Assembly: GCF_031501865.1 (NCBI RefSeq)
Contig: NZ_JARRCW010000001.1
Span: 3,920,001 to 3,984,000 of the forward strand
Source of the DNA: Pseudovibrio sp. M1P-2-3
GTDB lineage: Bacteria; Pseudomonadota; Alphaproteobacteria; Rhizobiales; Stappiaceae
DNA: 64,000 bases
Direction of reading: 5' to 3'
In this document: piece by piece, positions 33,953 to 42,026 of the stretch
How the letters are laid out: every line of letters begins with the position of its first letter
How positions within the stretch are numbered: position 1 is the first letter of the stretch
Notes under the pieces: model-generated
Databases searched by the model: none
What the model was told of the DNA's origin: nothing
The model's input: only the letters and a program-made list of their open reading frames with translations
Made by a program: the position numbers and the translations under genes

Positions 33953-34753
33953 GTGACAGACATTCTTCCCCTTTCAGTTTTTATTATTGCCTGTAATGAA
34001 GAGGATAGGATTGCCCATGCAATCAAAAGCGTAGATGAATGGGTGGACGAGATTATTGTTGTCGATAGTGGTTCCAAAGACCAGACACCAAAGATAGCTG
34101 GAGAGCATGGGGCAAACGTCTATTACCATCCTTGGGTCGGATACGGACCACAAAAGCGCTATGGTGAAGACCATTGCAGGAACGACTGGATTCTCAACAT
34201 TGATGCCGATGAAGCCATTACCCCGGCGCTGCGAGACGAAATTCTCTCTCTTTTCAAAAGCTCAGATATCACCACCGCCGACTTCTGGTCGGTGAATATA
34301 CTCAACGTATGGGCACATGAGCGCAAACCGGCTCCCTATGCCTATGGTTACAAGCAGATTCGGTTATATCGCAAAAGCATTGGACGTTTTTCCCAGTCTC
34401 CCGTTCATGATACGGTTCGCCCACCAGAAAACGCCCGCTTGCGGCACCTGAACGCTCCAATGGAACACAGAAGTATCCGCTCTTTGGAGTTTCAAGTAGA
34501 TAAGATGAACCGTTATTCCAGCGTACAGGTGAAAGACCTGCAAGCCCGCGGCCGTCCTATGCCACGTTATCGCCTTCTAACCGAGCTTCCTCTTGCGTTT
34601 TTAAAGGCATACATTTTGCGAAAATATGCCCTTTATGGCTGGTGGGGGGTGATCGTCTCAGTAAACTACGCCCTCTCCAGATATTTGCGCATCGCCAAAT
34701 CGTTTGAGGCGGATATGCGCACCCGTTCTCCAAGAACACCCTATTCAGGGTAA
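33953..34753 (+). CDS. Family 2 glycosyltransferase, WaaE/KdtX-like
   Basis: This GT-A fold glycosyltransferase has 266 residues. The nucleotide-sugar site is visible as PLSVFIIACNEEDRIAHAI (residues 5-23), IIVVDSGSKDQT near 37-48, and the metal-binding DAD in NIDADEAITP near residue 84. The later WGYKQIRLYRKS-type segment fits lipopolysaccharide inner-core transferases of the WaaE/KdtX kind; the acceptor is a guess. GTG at 33953 is used as start, without an alternative in the first 30 residues. It is followed after 8 bp by another GT2 gene, so they share an operon. It probably acts at the cytoplasmic face of the inner membrane. Confidence 0.82.
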   Translation: MTDILPLSVFIIACNEEDRIAHAIKSVDEWVDEIIVVDSGSKDQTPKIAGEHGANVYYHPWVGYGPQKRYGEDHCRNDWILNIDADEAITPALRDEILSLFKSSDITTADFWSVNILNVWAHERKPAPYAYGYKQIRLYRKSIGRFSQSPVHDTVRPPENARLRHLNAPMEHRSIRSLEFQVDKMNRYSSVQVKDLQARGRPMPRYRLLTELPLAFLKAYILRKYALYGWWGVIVSVNYALSRYLRIAKSFEADMRTRSPRTPYSG

Positions 34754-34761
34754 AGGTGCCA

Positions 34762-35709
34762 ATGAGGCTGCTTCCTCCTGACCCCATTACCATCATCATT
34801 CCTGCATTGAATGCAGAGCGCACAATCATACAAGCCCTTCAAAGTGCCCTTACTCAAACATTTGCGCCCTATCAGGTTCTCATAGTTGACGACCAGTCTA
34901 CCGACAGAACATCCCAGATTGTTCGCAGTTTCCAAGAGCGCCATCCCAATCTGCATTTAATTAGTGGTCCCGGCATAGGGGTGTCAGGAGCTGTAAACGT
35001 GGGGGCCAAGATTGTTACAAGCCCTTTGATTGCAAGGCTTGATGCCGATGATATTGCAGAACCAACTCGCTTAGAACGGCAAGCTCAAGCCATGCAAGAT
35101 CATCCTGACTGGGCTCTTTGCAGCACCTATGTTTCTGTGATTGATACCCACGGGGCCCCACTAGGTAAGATTTTAAAGTCACCGTTGGAACCGGAGAGCA
35201 TTCGCCATAGCCTTTTGAAGAAAAACTGCCTTTACCAGCCTTCTATCATTTACCGGCGCTGTCTGATTGATGCCGTAGGCGGATACCGCATTTTTTATCG
35301 CCGAGCGCAAGATTACGACCTTTACTTACGCTTGATGGAAACCCGAAAAATGGGGTGTATCCCCGAAGTTTTGACCCGTTACCGCATCCACCCCACTCAA
35401 GCTACTGGCGATATCGCTAAGACTTACAAGCTGTATGGAGATGCAGCTCTCTTATGTGCTCTGGCAAGACGGCGCGGCTGCCCAGAGCCACATTTCACCC
35501 ATGAAAATCTGGCGGCCCAAGTTCAGGAGGTCCTGCGCAAAGAACTCCTGCACAGTGACCATTGTGAGCTCTCTGCCTGGACGAGCCGTAGAATGATTAC
35601 ACGGCAGAAAAATGCAGGGTTAGAAATTACAGGCATTAAGCGGTTGGCTCTCAAGACAATTCTCAAGCGTTTTGAGCTGAAAGAAGCTCTAAAAACAGCT
35701 CTGCTATAG
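34762..35709 (+). CDS. Family 2 glycosyltransferase
   Basis: This is the second GT-A glycosyltransferase of the operon, 315 residues from ATG at 34762. The start has AAAGG five bases upstream, while GTG at 34756 would overlap that site. The donor site reads ITIIIPALNAERTIIQALQS (residues about 9-28), DDQSTDRTS (44-52), and the DxD motif ARLDADDIAEP (about 92-102). RRAQDYDLYLRLME near residue 183 is the usual ED-type active-site region. The sugar and acceptor are unknown. The 3' end overlaps by 6 bp the convergent GT4 gene. All three transferases probably build one surface glycan. Confidence 0.83.
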   Translation: MRLLPPDPITIIIPALNAERTIIQALQSALTQTFAPYQVLIVDDQSTDRTSQIVRSFQERHPNLHLISGPGIGVSGAVNVGAKIVTSPLIARLDADDIAEPTRLERQAQAMQDHPDWALCSTYVSVIDTHGAPLGKILKSPLEPESIRHSLLKKNCLYQPSIIYRRCLIDAVGGYRIFYRRAQDYDLYLRLMETRKMGCIPEVLTRYRIHPTQATGDIAKTYKLYGDAALLCALARRRGCPEPHFTHENLAAQVQEVLRKELLHSDHCELSAWTSRRMITRQKNAGLEITGIKRLALKTILKRFELKEALKTALL

Positions 35710-36795
35710 TACTTCTATTGGAGATTGAGCTAAACTGAGCTTGGAATGCACCCGCTCCAACACCTTGTCGTAGTGGGCACTCACTTTTCGAATATCATAG
35801 GTTTCGCAGGCCCACACCCGTCCAGCACTCCCCAGTCCTTTTCGAAGTTCGCCATTGTTAACCAGCAGCTCCAGCGCATCCTTCAGCGCATTCTCATCCC
35901 CCGAAGGAATATACAAAGCATGAGGACCCGCCGCCTCTGCAAGCCCGCCTGCCCGCGTCGCGATGACAGCGGCGGCACATGACATCCCCTCAATAACCAC
36001 TCTGCCAAACCCTTCCCGCTCTCTGGAAGGTACCACCACAATTGAAGCGCAGGACATTCGGGTACGCACGTCAGAATATGAAAGGTTCATCTCAACACTT
36101 GCAACCAGACCAGTCGTTTTTAGCAGTGTATTGGTGTGAGCGAGCGCCGTTTGTTCCTCTTCGTTCGTAACCGCTAGGATCAGTTCCACCTTCCAGTCCC
36201 CTAGCTTCGCCTTTGCGCAAGCATGTAGAAGATCAAAAAGACCCTTGCTCTCCAAAGCCCGCCCGACATATGTCAGCTTGCGTTGCTTTTTCGCAGACTT
36301 CCAGAGGGCCGTATCTATGCCATTAGGGACAATGACCGACTTTCCCCCACATTCAGGATAAGTTCTTTCCAGCTGCTCCCTAACAAAACTGCTCACGCTA
36401 ATAATAGCGGCAAAGCTTTTGAAGATTCGCCTATAGCGGAACTGGCGCCAAACTCCATCCACTTTTGAAGCGCCATGCCGGTGCAAGATGATTGGCGTTT
36501 CCGGAAACGCCTTGGTGACGGCTCTAGCGGTTGGAACATGCTGATGCACCACAATGACATCCGCAGCCACCCGCCTTAATTCCCTAATAAACTGCAGAGA
36601 GTTTGTCCGCTCGTTTATGTGACCAACCCTGCAAAACTCAAGTTCGGGGAAAGAGAGGCCTGTTGCCTTTCCTAGAACCACAGTTGAGCCCTTGAAACGG
36701 CTATGCAGCGCCAGATCCCTCACACATAAGTCAATGGAGGAAGCCTTCTCGGGAGAGAAGTCCATATTTCTAGGTAAGACAATTGCAACCTTCAC
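35704..36795 (-). CDS. Family 4 glycosyltransferase (GT-B fold)
   Basis: This 363-residue retaining glycosyltransferase of family GT4 has the signature EREGFGRVVIEGMSCAA, the E-x7-E motif near residue 250, and AGGLAEAAGPHALYIP after it. The N-terminal half carries VHQHVPTARAVTK and ILHRHGASKVDG, where acceptor contacts are expected. GT4 enzymes use NDP-sugars such as UDP-glucose, GDP-mannose or UDP-glucuronate; the identity here cannot be told. It faces the two GT2 genes and overlaps the end of the second by 6 bp. It probably acts in lipopolysaccharide core or capsule synthesis. Confidence 0.85.
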   Translation of the reverse strand: MKVAIVLPRNMDFSPEKASSIDLCVRDLALHSRFKGSTVVLGKATGLSFPELEFCRVGHINERTNSLQFIRELRRVAADVIVVHQHVPTARAVTKAFPETPIILHRHGASKVDGVWRQFRYRRIFKSFAAIISVSSFVREQLERTYPECGGKSVIVPNGIDTALWKSAKKQRKLTYVGRALESKGLFDLLHACAKAKLGDWKVELILAVTNEEEQTALAHTNTLLKTTGLVASVEMNLSYSDVRTRMSCASIVVVPSREREGFGRVVIEGMSCAAAVIATRAGGLAEAAGPHALYIPSGDENALKDALELLVNNGELRKGLGSAGRVWACETYDIRKVSAHYDKVLERVHSKLSLAQSPIEVL

Positions 36796-36944
36796 GCAAA
36801 AACCTGCACTCTTTGTGTTTGTTCAACCTTATTTGAACAGTGAAAGGAATCTTCCCTAAAATTTAAGGGTGAACCGCGCAGTTAAGGCTCGACCAATCAG
36901 GAAAGTTTGATATGTAGCGGCAGTCAACCAATGATCAGGCACCC

Positions 36945-38147
36945 ATGACCAAAACCATCGGAATTATCGGAGCAGGCCCAGCAGGTCTTTTTGCAGCAGA
37001 GCTTTTAGCTAAACTTGGGTACGAAGTATCCATTTTTGATCGCATGCCCTCCCCTGCCCGCAAGTTTCTTATGGCTGGTCGAGGGGGACTGAACTTGACA
37101 CATAGCGAACCACTGGATCAGTTTTTATCTCGCTACCACCCGCAAGAAAGCGTCCTGCTGAATGCGATTAAAGGCTTTCCCCCTCAGGCACTACGACACT
37201 GGTGCCACGGGTTGGAGCAGCCCACTTTTGAAGGATCCAGTGGGCGGGTGTTTCCTGAAAGTTTCAAGGCCTCTCCTTTGCTTCGCGCCTGGATCAAGCG
37301 GCTCAATGATCTCGGTATCCAGGCATTTTACCGTCATAGGTGGCTTTCTTTGAAAGAAGATGGAACCGCCCTCTTTGAAACAGCTGGCGATGCCCGTTTA
37401 GCGAAAAAGTTTGATGCCGTACTTCTGGCATTTGGTGGAGGCTCCTGGGGGAAATTGGGTTCAGATGGGAACTGGGTTCGGGAAATAGAGAGTAAAGGCA
37501 TTAAAGTGTCGAAACTTCGCCCAAGCAACTGCGGTTTTGAAGTCTCCTTTTCTCCCCATTTCACTGAGAGGTTTGCAGGCCTCCCCCTAAAGCGCATTGC
37601 TGTGACTTTTGGAAGCCAACGGGTTGAGGGAGAGCTCATGCTTGATAAAACCGGTCTTGAAGGTGGGGCCATTTATGCGTTGTCCACGCCCCTGAGAGAT
37701 GCCATTGAAACAAGCGGTACAGCTACGCTGAAGATTGATTTAAAACCTGACCTCAGCCTTGAGCAGCTGCACGACAAACTGAACCGCCCGAAGAGGAAGC
37801 AGTCTCTTTCCACGTTCCTACGTAAAGCGGCTGGCTTGAAACCCGAGGCGATTGGCCTGCTGCGAGAAACTGGACCGATTCCCACATCACCTCATGAACT
37901 GGCACAGAAAATTAAATCCCTTCCGGTTCACTTGAGCGCTCCAAAACCAATCGAGCGGGCAATTTCATCTGCTGGCGGCATCCTGTTCAGCGAAATTGAC
38001 CATAACTTTATGCTCAAAAATTTACCCGGAGTTTTCATTGCTGGCGAAATGCTGGACTGGGAAGCGCCCACCGGGGGGTATTTGCTACAAGGTGTCTTTG
38101 CAACGGCCCATGCTGCTGCACTGGGCATTGATGCCCACCTCAAGTAG
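36945..38147 (+). CDS. HI0933/TIGR03862-type FAD flavoprotein
   Basis: This 400-residue flavoprotein is a member of the HI0933-like family, subgroup TIGR03862. The FAD site shows IGIIGAGPAGLFAAELLAKL (residues 5-24), the glycine-rich AGRGGLNLTHSEP block (45-57), and the C-terminal WEAPTGGYLLQGVFATAHAA that closes the flavin pocket. Substrate and redox partner are not known for these proteins. The start ATG at 36945 lies well downstream of the previous gene. A related but distinct HI0933-type gene lies at 42027-43205. It is transcribed alone. Confidence 0.88.
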   Translation: MTKTIGIIGAGPAGLFAAELLAKLGYEVSIFDRMPSPARKFLMAGRGGLNLTHSEPLDQFLSRYHPQESVLLNAIKGFPPQALRHWCHGLEQPTFEGSSGRVFPESFKASPLLRAWIKRLNDLGIQAFYRHRWLSLKEDGTALFETAGDARLAKKFDAVLLAFGGGSWGKLGSDGNWVREIESKGIKVSKLRPSNCGFEVSFSPHFTERFAGLPLKRIAVTFGSQRVEGELMLDKTGLEGGAIYALSTPLRDAIETSGTATLKIDLKPDLSLEQLHDKLNRPKRKQSLSTFLRKAAGLKPEAIGLLRETGPIPTSPHELAQKIKSLPVHLSAPKPIERAISSAGGILFSEIDHNFMLKNLPGVFIAGEMLDWEAPTGGYLLQGVFATAHAAALGIDAHLK

Positions 38148-38257
38148 GCTTGAGTTTAAAGCGCGAGGTGTGAATAAAAATGAACGAAACGCGCTTTAAA
38201 ATCCAACTTATACTTTTATCCATTTGCGTCTACCATCAGTGAAAACACAGAGCCATT

Positions 38258-38288
38258 AAAAAACGGGCACCGGAAGGACCGGTACCCG
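38258..38288 (-). terminator. Intrinsic terminator read on the minus strand
   Basis: On the minus strand, arms CGGGTACCGG and CCGGTGCCCG (38264-38288) form a 10-bp stem with one G-U pair and a five-base loop. Six Ts (38258-38263) follow directly. On the plus strand the same stem would have a C-A mismatch and no T-run. No minus-strand gene lies upstream of it for at least 7 kb, so it either belongs to an RNA encoded in 38289-38600 or ends antisense transcription towards the flavoprotein gene. Confidence 0.65.
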
Positions 38289-38440
38289 CTTTCAGCTGAG
38301 ATATCGCTGATAAGGTGAGAAAGCTCCGCTCATCTGAAGAGGGGCAAAGACGAACTGCTTCCCAAAGGTTGGGGAGACAACGCGCTCCAATAGATCTGCC
38401 AATCAACTGCGGCAGCTATGTCTATTACCTAGATCTTTTT
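38289..38440 (+). ncRNA. Candidate structured small RNA
   Basis: Several helices can form and use G-U pairs on the plus strand where the minus strand would have mismatches. ATATCGCTG (38301-38309) pairs with CAGCTATGT (38413-38421). GGTGAG (38314-38319) pairs with CTCATC (38329-38334). GGGGC (38341-38345) pairs with GCTCC (38384-38388). CTTCCCAA (38358-38365) pairs with TTGGGGAG (38369-38376). A T-run follows at 38436-38440. The overall shape, a long rod with a side hairpin and an apical stem of about 150 nt, resembles 6S RNA, but I cannot confirm that family. The usual neighbours of alphaproteobacterial 6S RNA (zapA and a formyltetrahydrofolate ligase gene) are absent. The opposite strand is a second possibility because the flanking hairpins favour it. 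Confidence 0.35.
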
Positions 38441-38444
38441 CTTA

Positions 38445-38492
38445 GCATCCAAAGGATGCGCACCTCAGTGTTATTTTTATTATCTGAGGCGC
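38445..38492. terminator. Pair of hairpins near the candidate RNA
   Basis: GCATCC-AAA-GGATGC (38445-38459) is followed by GCACCTCAG (38460-38468) pairing with CTGAGGCGC (38484-38492), with a T-rich stretch TTATTGTTTTTATT after it on the plus strand. On the minus strand the second stem has a G-U pair instead of an A-C mismatch. Direction and role are uncertain. Confidence 0.4.
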
Positions 38493-38908
38493 TTATTGTT
38501 TTTATTGGCCCAATGTATGCAAGGAAATCATCGGGCATATTCCAGATATGGAACACGTGAACCCTATTAATCTAAATTGGCAAAAAAAAGGCAAAGCTCC
38601 ACATAATAAAAGTAAATATTTCACCTGACCCTATAGTAAGATCATGTAACAAAAGAAAAATACCTCACTGAATGGCATTCGAATTTTACAGCAACTCAGT
38701 TTAATAAATTTCATCAAAAAATCTAATTTAATCTTTGTTTTAGTGCCCCTCCCCTATTTGCTTCCCACCCTCTCCACACCGAAATTTTCCGTAAAGAAAT
38801 ACCTTTCACGAAGAAGTTCAATACTTTAGGTTACCAGAGCGCCTCCATACGCTTGGGTGGGGGACATACAACTTCACAATCCAGATGCACACTGGGGAGG
38901 GTGTCCAA

Positions 38909-39808
38909 ATGGAGATGATCGTCAAATTATTTTTACCGCTATCCTTAGCGTTTATTATGTTCTCGCTAGGGATTACTTTGAAGTTTCAGGATTTTGCCAG
39001 AGTGGCGATTATGCCGAAAGCGCTTGCAATTGGATTAATTGGACAATTGCTTTTACTGCCCCTTATCGCATTCGGACTTCTTCAACTGTTCCCACTTGGC
39101 CCGGCGTTGGCATTGGGCGTGATGATTCTTGCATTTTCACCGGGCGGTGTAACCTCAAATATGCTCACTTATATTGCGGGTGGGTCCGTCGCTCTTTCTG
39201 TAACACTGACCGCAGTCAGCAGTGTGCTTTGCGTTGCTACTGTGCCATTTCTTGTGGCGCTGTCGGCTCAGCATTTCCTGAATCAAGACGCATTGCAAGT
39301 GGATGTACGTTCCATAGCAGTATCTATGGCATTGCTTACCGCTGCACCGGTTTTAATCGGCCTGCTTTTGAACCATTTCGCAGCAAGGTTTGCGTATAGA
39401 ATTGCACCGGCAATTTCAAAAATCGCCACGCTTCTCTTAATCATCATAGTGGCTGCGGCCATTGTGACAAACTTGGATCTTCTCATCGAGAACATCCTGT
39501 TGCTTGGCCCAATCTTGATTGCCTTGAATGCCATAATGCTTGGTATCGGTTACACATTTGCACGACTTGCAAAGTTAAACCATCCAGACAGCACCGCCAT
39601 CGCCCTTGAAACAGGGCTCCAGAACGGAACTTTGGGCATCACTGTAGGCTCAATGGTTCTGGCCGGATCTGGCGCACTGCCTGCCACCAGTCTTGCCTCC
39701 GGTATCTATGTTATCACGATGTATTTTTGTACACTTCCGTTCATTTACTGGATACGCCGGGGAGCCAGACAACAGAGCTCTTTAAAAGAGGCGCGGCAAA
39801 ACAGCTAG
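38909..39808 (+). CDS. Bile acid:sodium symporter (BASS) family transporter
   Basis: This inner-membrane protein belongs to the BASS family, sodium-dependent carriers of organic anions such as bile acids, pyruvate or pantothenate; bacterial members mostly lack a known substrate. From ATG at 38909, seven bases after GGAGGG, the product has 299 residues (MEMIVKLFLPLSLAFIMFSL). Nine to ten helices are visible. The crossover-helix motifs are LAFSPGGVTSNMLTYIAGG (about residues 80-98) and ALETGLQNGTLGITVGSMV (about 231-249), including the conserved E-x-G-x-Q-N. The second is the sodium-binding signature. It is a single gene with a hairpin after it. Confidence 0.88.
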   Translation: MEMIVKLFLPLSLAFIMFSLGITLKFQDFARVAIMPKALAIGLIGQLLLLPLIAFGLLQLFPLGPALALGVMILAFSPGGVTSNMLTYIAGGSVALSVTLTAVSSVLCVATVPFLVALSAQHFLNQDALQVDVRSIAVSMALLTAAPVLIGLLLNHFAARFAYRIAPAISKIATLLLIIIVAAAIVTNLDLLIENILLLGPILIALNAIMLGIGYTFARLAKLNHPDSTAIALETGLQNGTLGITVGSMVLAGSGALPATSLASGIYVITMYFCTLPFIYWIRRGARQQSSLKEARQNS

Positions 39809-39821
39809 GAAAGAATTAGTG

Positions 39822-39855
39822 GATGAACTGGTTCTTTTGAAAGTTCCAGTTCATC
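39822..39855 (+). terminator. Hairpin after the BASS transporter gene
   Basis: GATGAACTGG (39822-39831) and CCAGTTCATC (39846-39855) pair perfectly over 10 bp around a 14-base loop, 13 bp after the stop. Only a short TTG follows, so termination would be weak. Confidence 0.5.
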
Positions 39856-40305
39856 TTGCCTAGATGTTCAAAAACAAACTGCAGCAAATGGTGCCAGCAT
39901 GATAAATATGATTACTGAAATATAATCGGTGATTACCGGATTATTACTTTCTTAACTGAGACTTTATTTTTTGAAAAATGATTTATACATTTAGGTATCC
40001 ATATTCCAAGAGTCATCTAGGCCTGCTCTAGGGAAATTATTCTTATAAAAATACCTTTCACCAGAAATTTTGATGGAAAAAGACATATATTATTATACCG
40101 AAGCACTATGAAACTCTTGGATACAGCAGAAATATACGAAGACCACCCCAAACATTTAAAGATAGTCTATTTCTTTTTTTCCAGTTATGACCTATCAAAG
40201 AGTTTGGAACACTAAGCTCCAACGGGCTGTTATTCGATTCCCGGTTAAGAATGTGACGGAAACGTACTCCTTTCCCGCTTTGATTACATTGCTCGCTTGC
40301 AACGT

Positions 40306-40328
40306 TCCGCTCTAAGCGGATTTTTTTT
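40306..40328 (+). terminator. Intrinsic terminator within the cold-shock gene leader
   Basis: TCCGC (40306-40310) and GCGGA (40316-40320) form a stem with a five-base loop, followed directly by eight Ts (40321-40328). The start codon of the cold-shock gene is only 25 bp downstream, and no gene ends within the preceding 490 bp. It therefore looks like a leader terminator or attenuator of that gene. Confidence 0.65.
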
Positions 40329-40353
40329 GACTATAGGGAAGAGGACATTTCCC

Positions 40354-40566
40354 ATGCGCCAAGATGGCACACTTAAGTTCTTCAACCATGACCGTGGTTT
40401 TGGTTTCATTACACCTAAAGATGGCGGCAAAGACGTTTTCGTTCACATTACAGCTTTTGAGCGCTCAAGCATCGCTGTTCCTGCAGAAGGCGCTTCGCTC
40501 TCTTTCGTTGCAGAAGACGACAGCCGCGGTCGCGGCAAACAAGCTACACAGATTGAACTGGACTAA
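40354..40566 (+). CDS. Cold-shock domain protein (CspA family)
   Basis: This 70-residue single cold-shock domain binds single-stranded RNA and DNA as an RNA chaperone. RNP1 is GFGFITP in KFFNHDRGFGFITPKDG (residues 8-24) and RNP2 is VFVHITAF (28-35). ATG at 40354 is preceded by GAAGAGGA. An upstream in-frame reading to 40297 would place the leader terminator inside coding sequence and is unlikely. The long structured leader is typical of cold-shock genes, whose mRNA is controlled after initiation. A strong terminator follows at 40588-40619. Confidence 0.92.
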   Translation: MRQDGTLKFFNHDRGFGFITPKDGGKDVFVHITAFERSSIAVPAEGASLSFVAEDDSRGRGKQATQIELD

Positions 40567-40587
40567 TCTGTTGCCTGTTTAATTGAG

Positions 40588-40619
40588 AAGCAGACAAAGT
40601 TTCTTTGTCTGCTTTTTTT
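40588..40619 (+). terminator. Intrinsic terminator of the cold-shock gene
   Basis: GCAGACAAAG (40590-40599) pairs with CTTTGTCTGC (40603-40612) over 10 bp with a three-base loop, followed by seven Ts (40613-40619). It lies 21 bp after the stop codon. Confidence 0.9.
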
Positions 40620-40748
40620 ATACCTGCGTTTCCCAAGCGCAACCTTTCTGTTTTGTCATCATTCAGGCCGGTTGGTTTTCTTCCTTCACGCGCCACTATT
40701 CCTGTGTACTATTGGAAACATAAACACCCATAGACACAGAAGAGTTTC

Positions 40749-41840
40749 ATGAGACGCAGAGATTTTCTTTCAAAAACCGGAAAGTTGGGCGCAGCCGCAG
40801 GAGCCTCAGCACTTGCTTCTCCAGCTTTGGCTTCAGGAACTTTAAACCTAAAACTCGTTGGAGCCTTCCCCCGTGGGTTTCCAGGAGTTGGTACTTCTGC
40901 CGAGCGCTTGGCAAAACGTATCGAGGCCCTTTCCGATGGCAAGCTCACCATTAATTACTATGGGGGAGGAGAGCTGGTTCCGCCCTTCGAGGTCTTTTCA
41001 GCTGTTTCCTCAGGGGTGGCCGACATCGGTCATAATGCCCCCTACTATCAAGTGGGCGTGGTCCGCTCTACCATGTATTTTACCGCCATCCCATACGGTC
41101 TCGACGCTACTGAGCAAGCTGGATGGATTTATTATGGCGACGGGCAAAAGCTCTGGAATGAAGCCTATGCACCCCATGGGGTGCTCCCGTTTTATGCCGG
41201 AAATTCGGGAGCGCAAGCCGGAGGCTGGTTCAAGAAACCTATCACATCCATTGATGACCTCATTGGCCTGAAAATGCGGATTGCCGGACTTGGCGGCGAT
41301 ATTTTGCGTAAGCTGGGTGTCGCGACCGTGGTGACACCGCCCGCTGAAATTTATCCTGCGTTGCAGTCCGGTGCCGTGGATGCTGCAGAATTTGTCGGGC
41401 CGTGGAATGACCTTGCGCTCGGGCTTTATCGTGCTGCCCCCAACTATTATGCACCAGCATTTCACGAACCCGGTGGCGGTTTGGAGATGATCGTCAACCA
41501 AAACAGGTTTGAGACCCTCTCCCCCTTTCTTCAAAATGTTCTCAAAAGTGCAGCACAAGCCGAGGCGGAAGCTATTACAAGCGAATTCCGATATTACAAC
41601 ACGCGCGCAATGAAGACCTTGAGAGATAAGGGCATTACAGTTTCCGCCTTCCCCAAAGACGTGGTGGAGGCCATTGGTCAGGCAACAAAGGAGGTACTCC
41701 AAGAGTATCCGGGAGAACCCGCCCTCAATCAGAAAATACATGCTTCCTACATGGAGTTCCTGAAAGAATGCACGTCCTACGCCCCTAAGTTTGAGGGGCA
41801 ACTCTATAAGGATCGGGAAATCGTTTGGGCCAATAGCTAG
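40749..41840 (+). CDS. TRAP transporter substrate-binding protein (DctP family)
   Basis: This periplasmic binding protein of a TRAP transporter captures a carboxylate-type ligand. The 363-residue precursor begins MRRRDFLSKTGKLGAAAGAS, a twin-arginine (Tat) signal with the RRDFL motif. The mature domain shows DctP blocks, including YYGGGELVPPFEVFSAVSSG and RIAGLGGDILRKLGV near residue 175. The conserved ligand-binding Arg is expected in the KMRIAG segment. No DctQ or DctM membrane subunits are nearby, so it is an orphan or uses a distant partner. It is transcribed alone. Confidence 0.88.
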   Translation: MRRRDFLSKTGKLGAAAGASALASPALASGTLNLKLVGAFPRGFPGVGTSAERLAKRIEALSDGKLTINYYGGGELVPPFEVFSAVSSGVADIGHNAPYYQVGVVRSTMYFTAIPYGLDATEQAGWIYYGDGQKLWNEAYAPHGVLPFYAGNSGAQAGGWFKKPITSIDDLIGLKMRIAGLGGDILRKLGVATVVTPPAEIYPALQSGAVDAAEFVGPWNDLALGLYRAAPNYYAPAFHEPGGGLEMIVNQNRFETLSPFLQNVLKSAAQAEAEAITSEFRYYNTRAMKTLRDKGITVSAFPKDVVEAIGQATKEVLQEYPGEPALNQKIHASYMEFLKECTSYAPKFEGQLYKDREIVWANS

Positions 41841-42026
41841 CGCCTGCAAGCGGCGATTATAACTCGCCTGTACTGGCTCGGAGTCATCACCCCTTACGAA
41901 CTCCGAGCCTCCCATGCAAAAGAACTTTCCCAAAATTTCCACGTAAGCAGTGCCGTTCACTCTCAAAGCACCCATAAACAGTAATAGGGTTTGACGCTGG
42001 CTCTAAAGGCAAGCATAAGGTCCCCC

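Larger units (their letters stand above)
38148..38908. other. Large intergenic region, probably carrying a structured RNA
   Basis: These 761 bp have no credible gene. 38148-38257 is unremarkable. 38258-38492 contains five or more inverted repeats and T-runs (see the ncRNA and terminator entries). 38500-38908 is AT-rich and leads to the transporter gene. Confidence 0.6.
39809..40353. other. AT-rich intergenic region and cold-shock gene leader
   Basis: About 545 bp contain no gene. After the transporter's hairpin (39822-39855) comes AT-rich DNA. The last 100 bp are the leader of the cold-shock gene, with an intrinsic terminator at 40306-40328. No other motif is clear. Confidence 0.6.
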
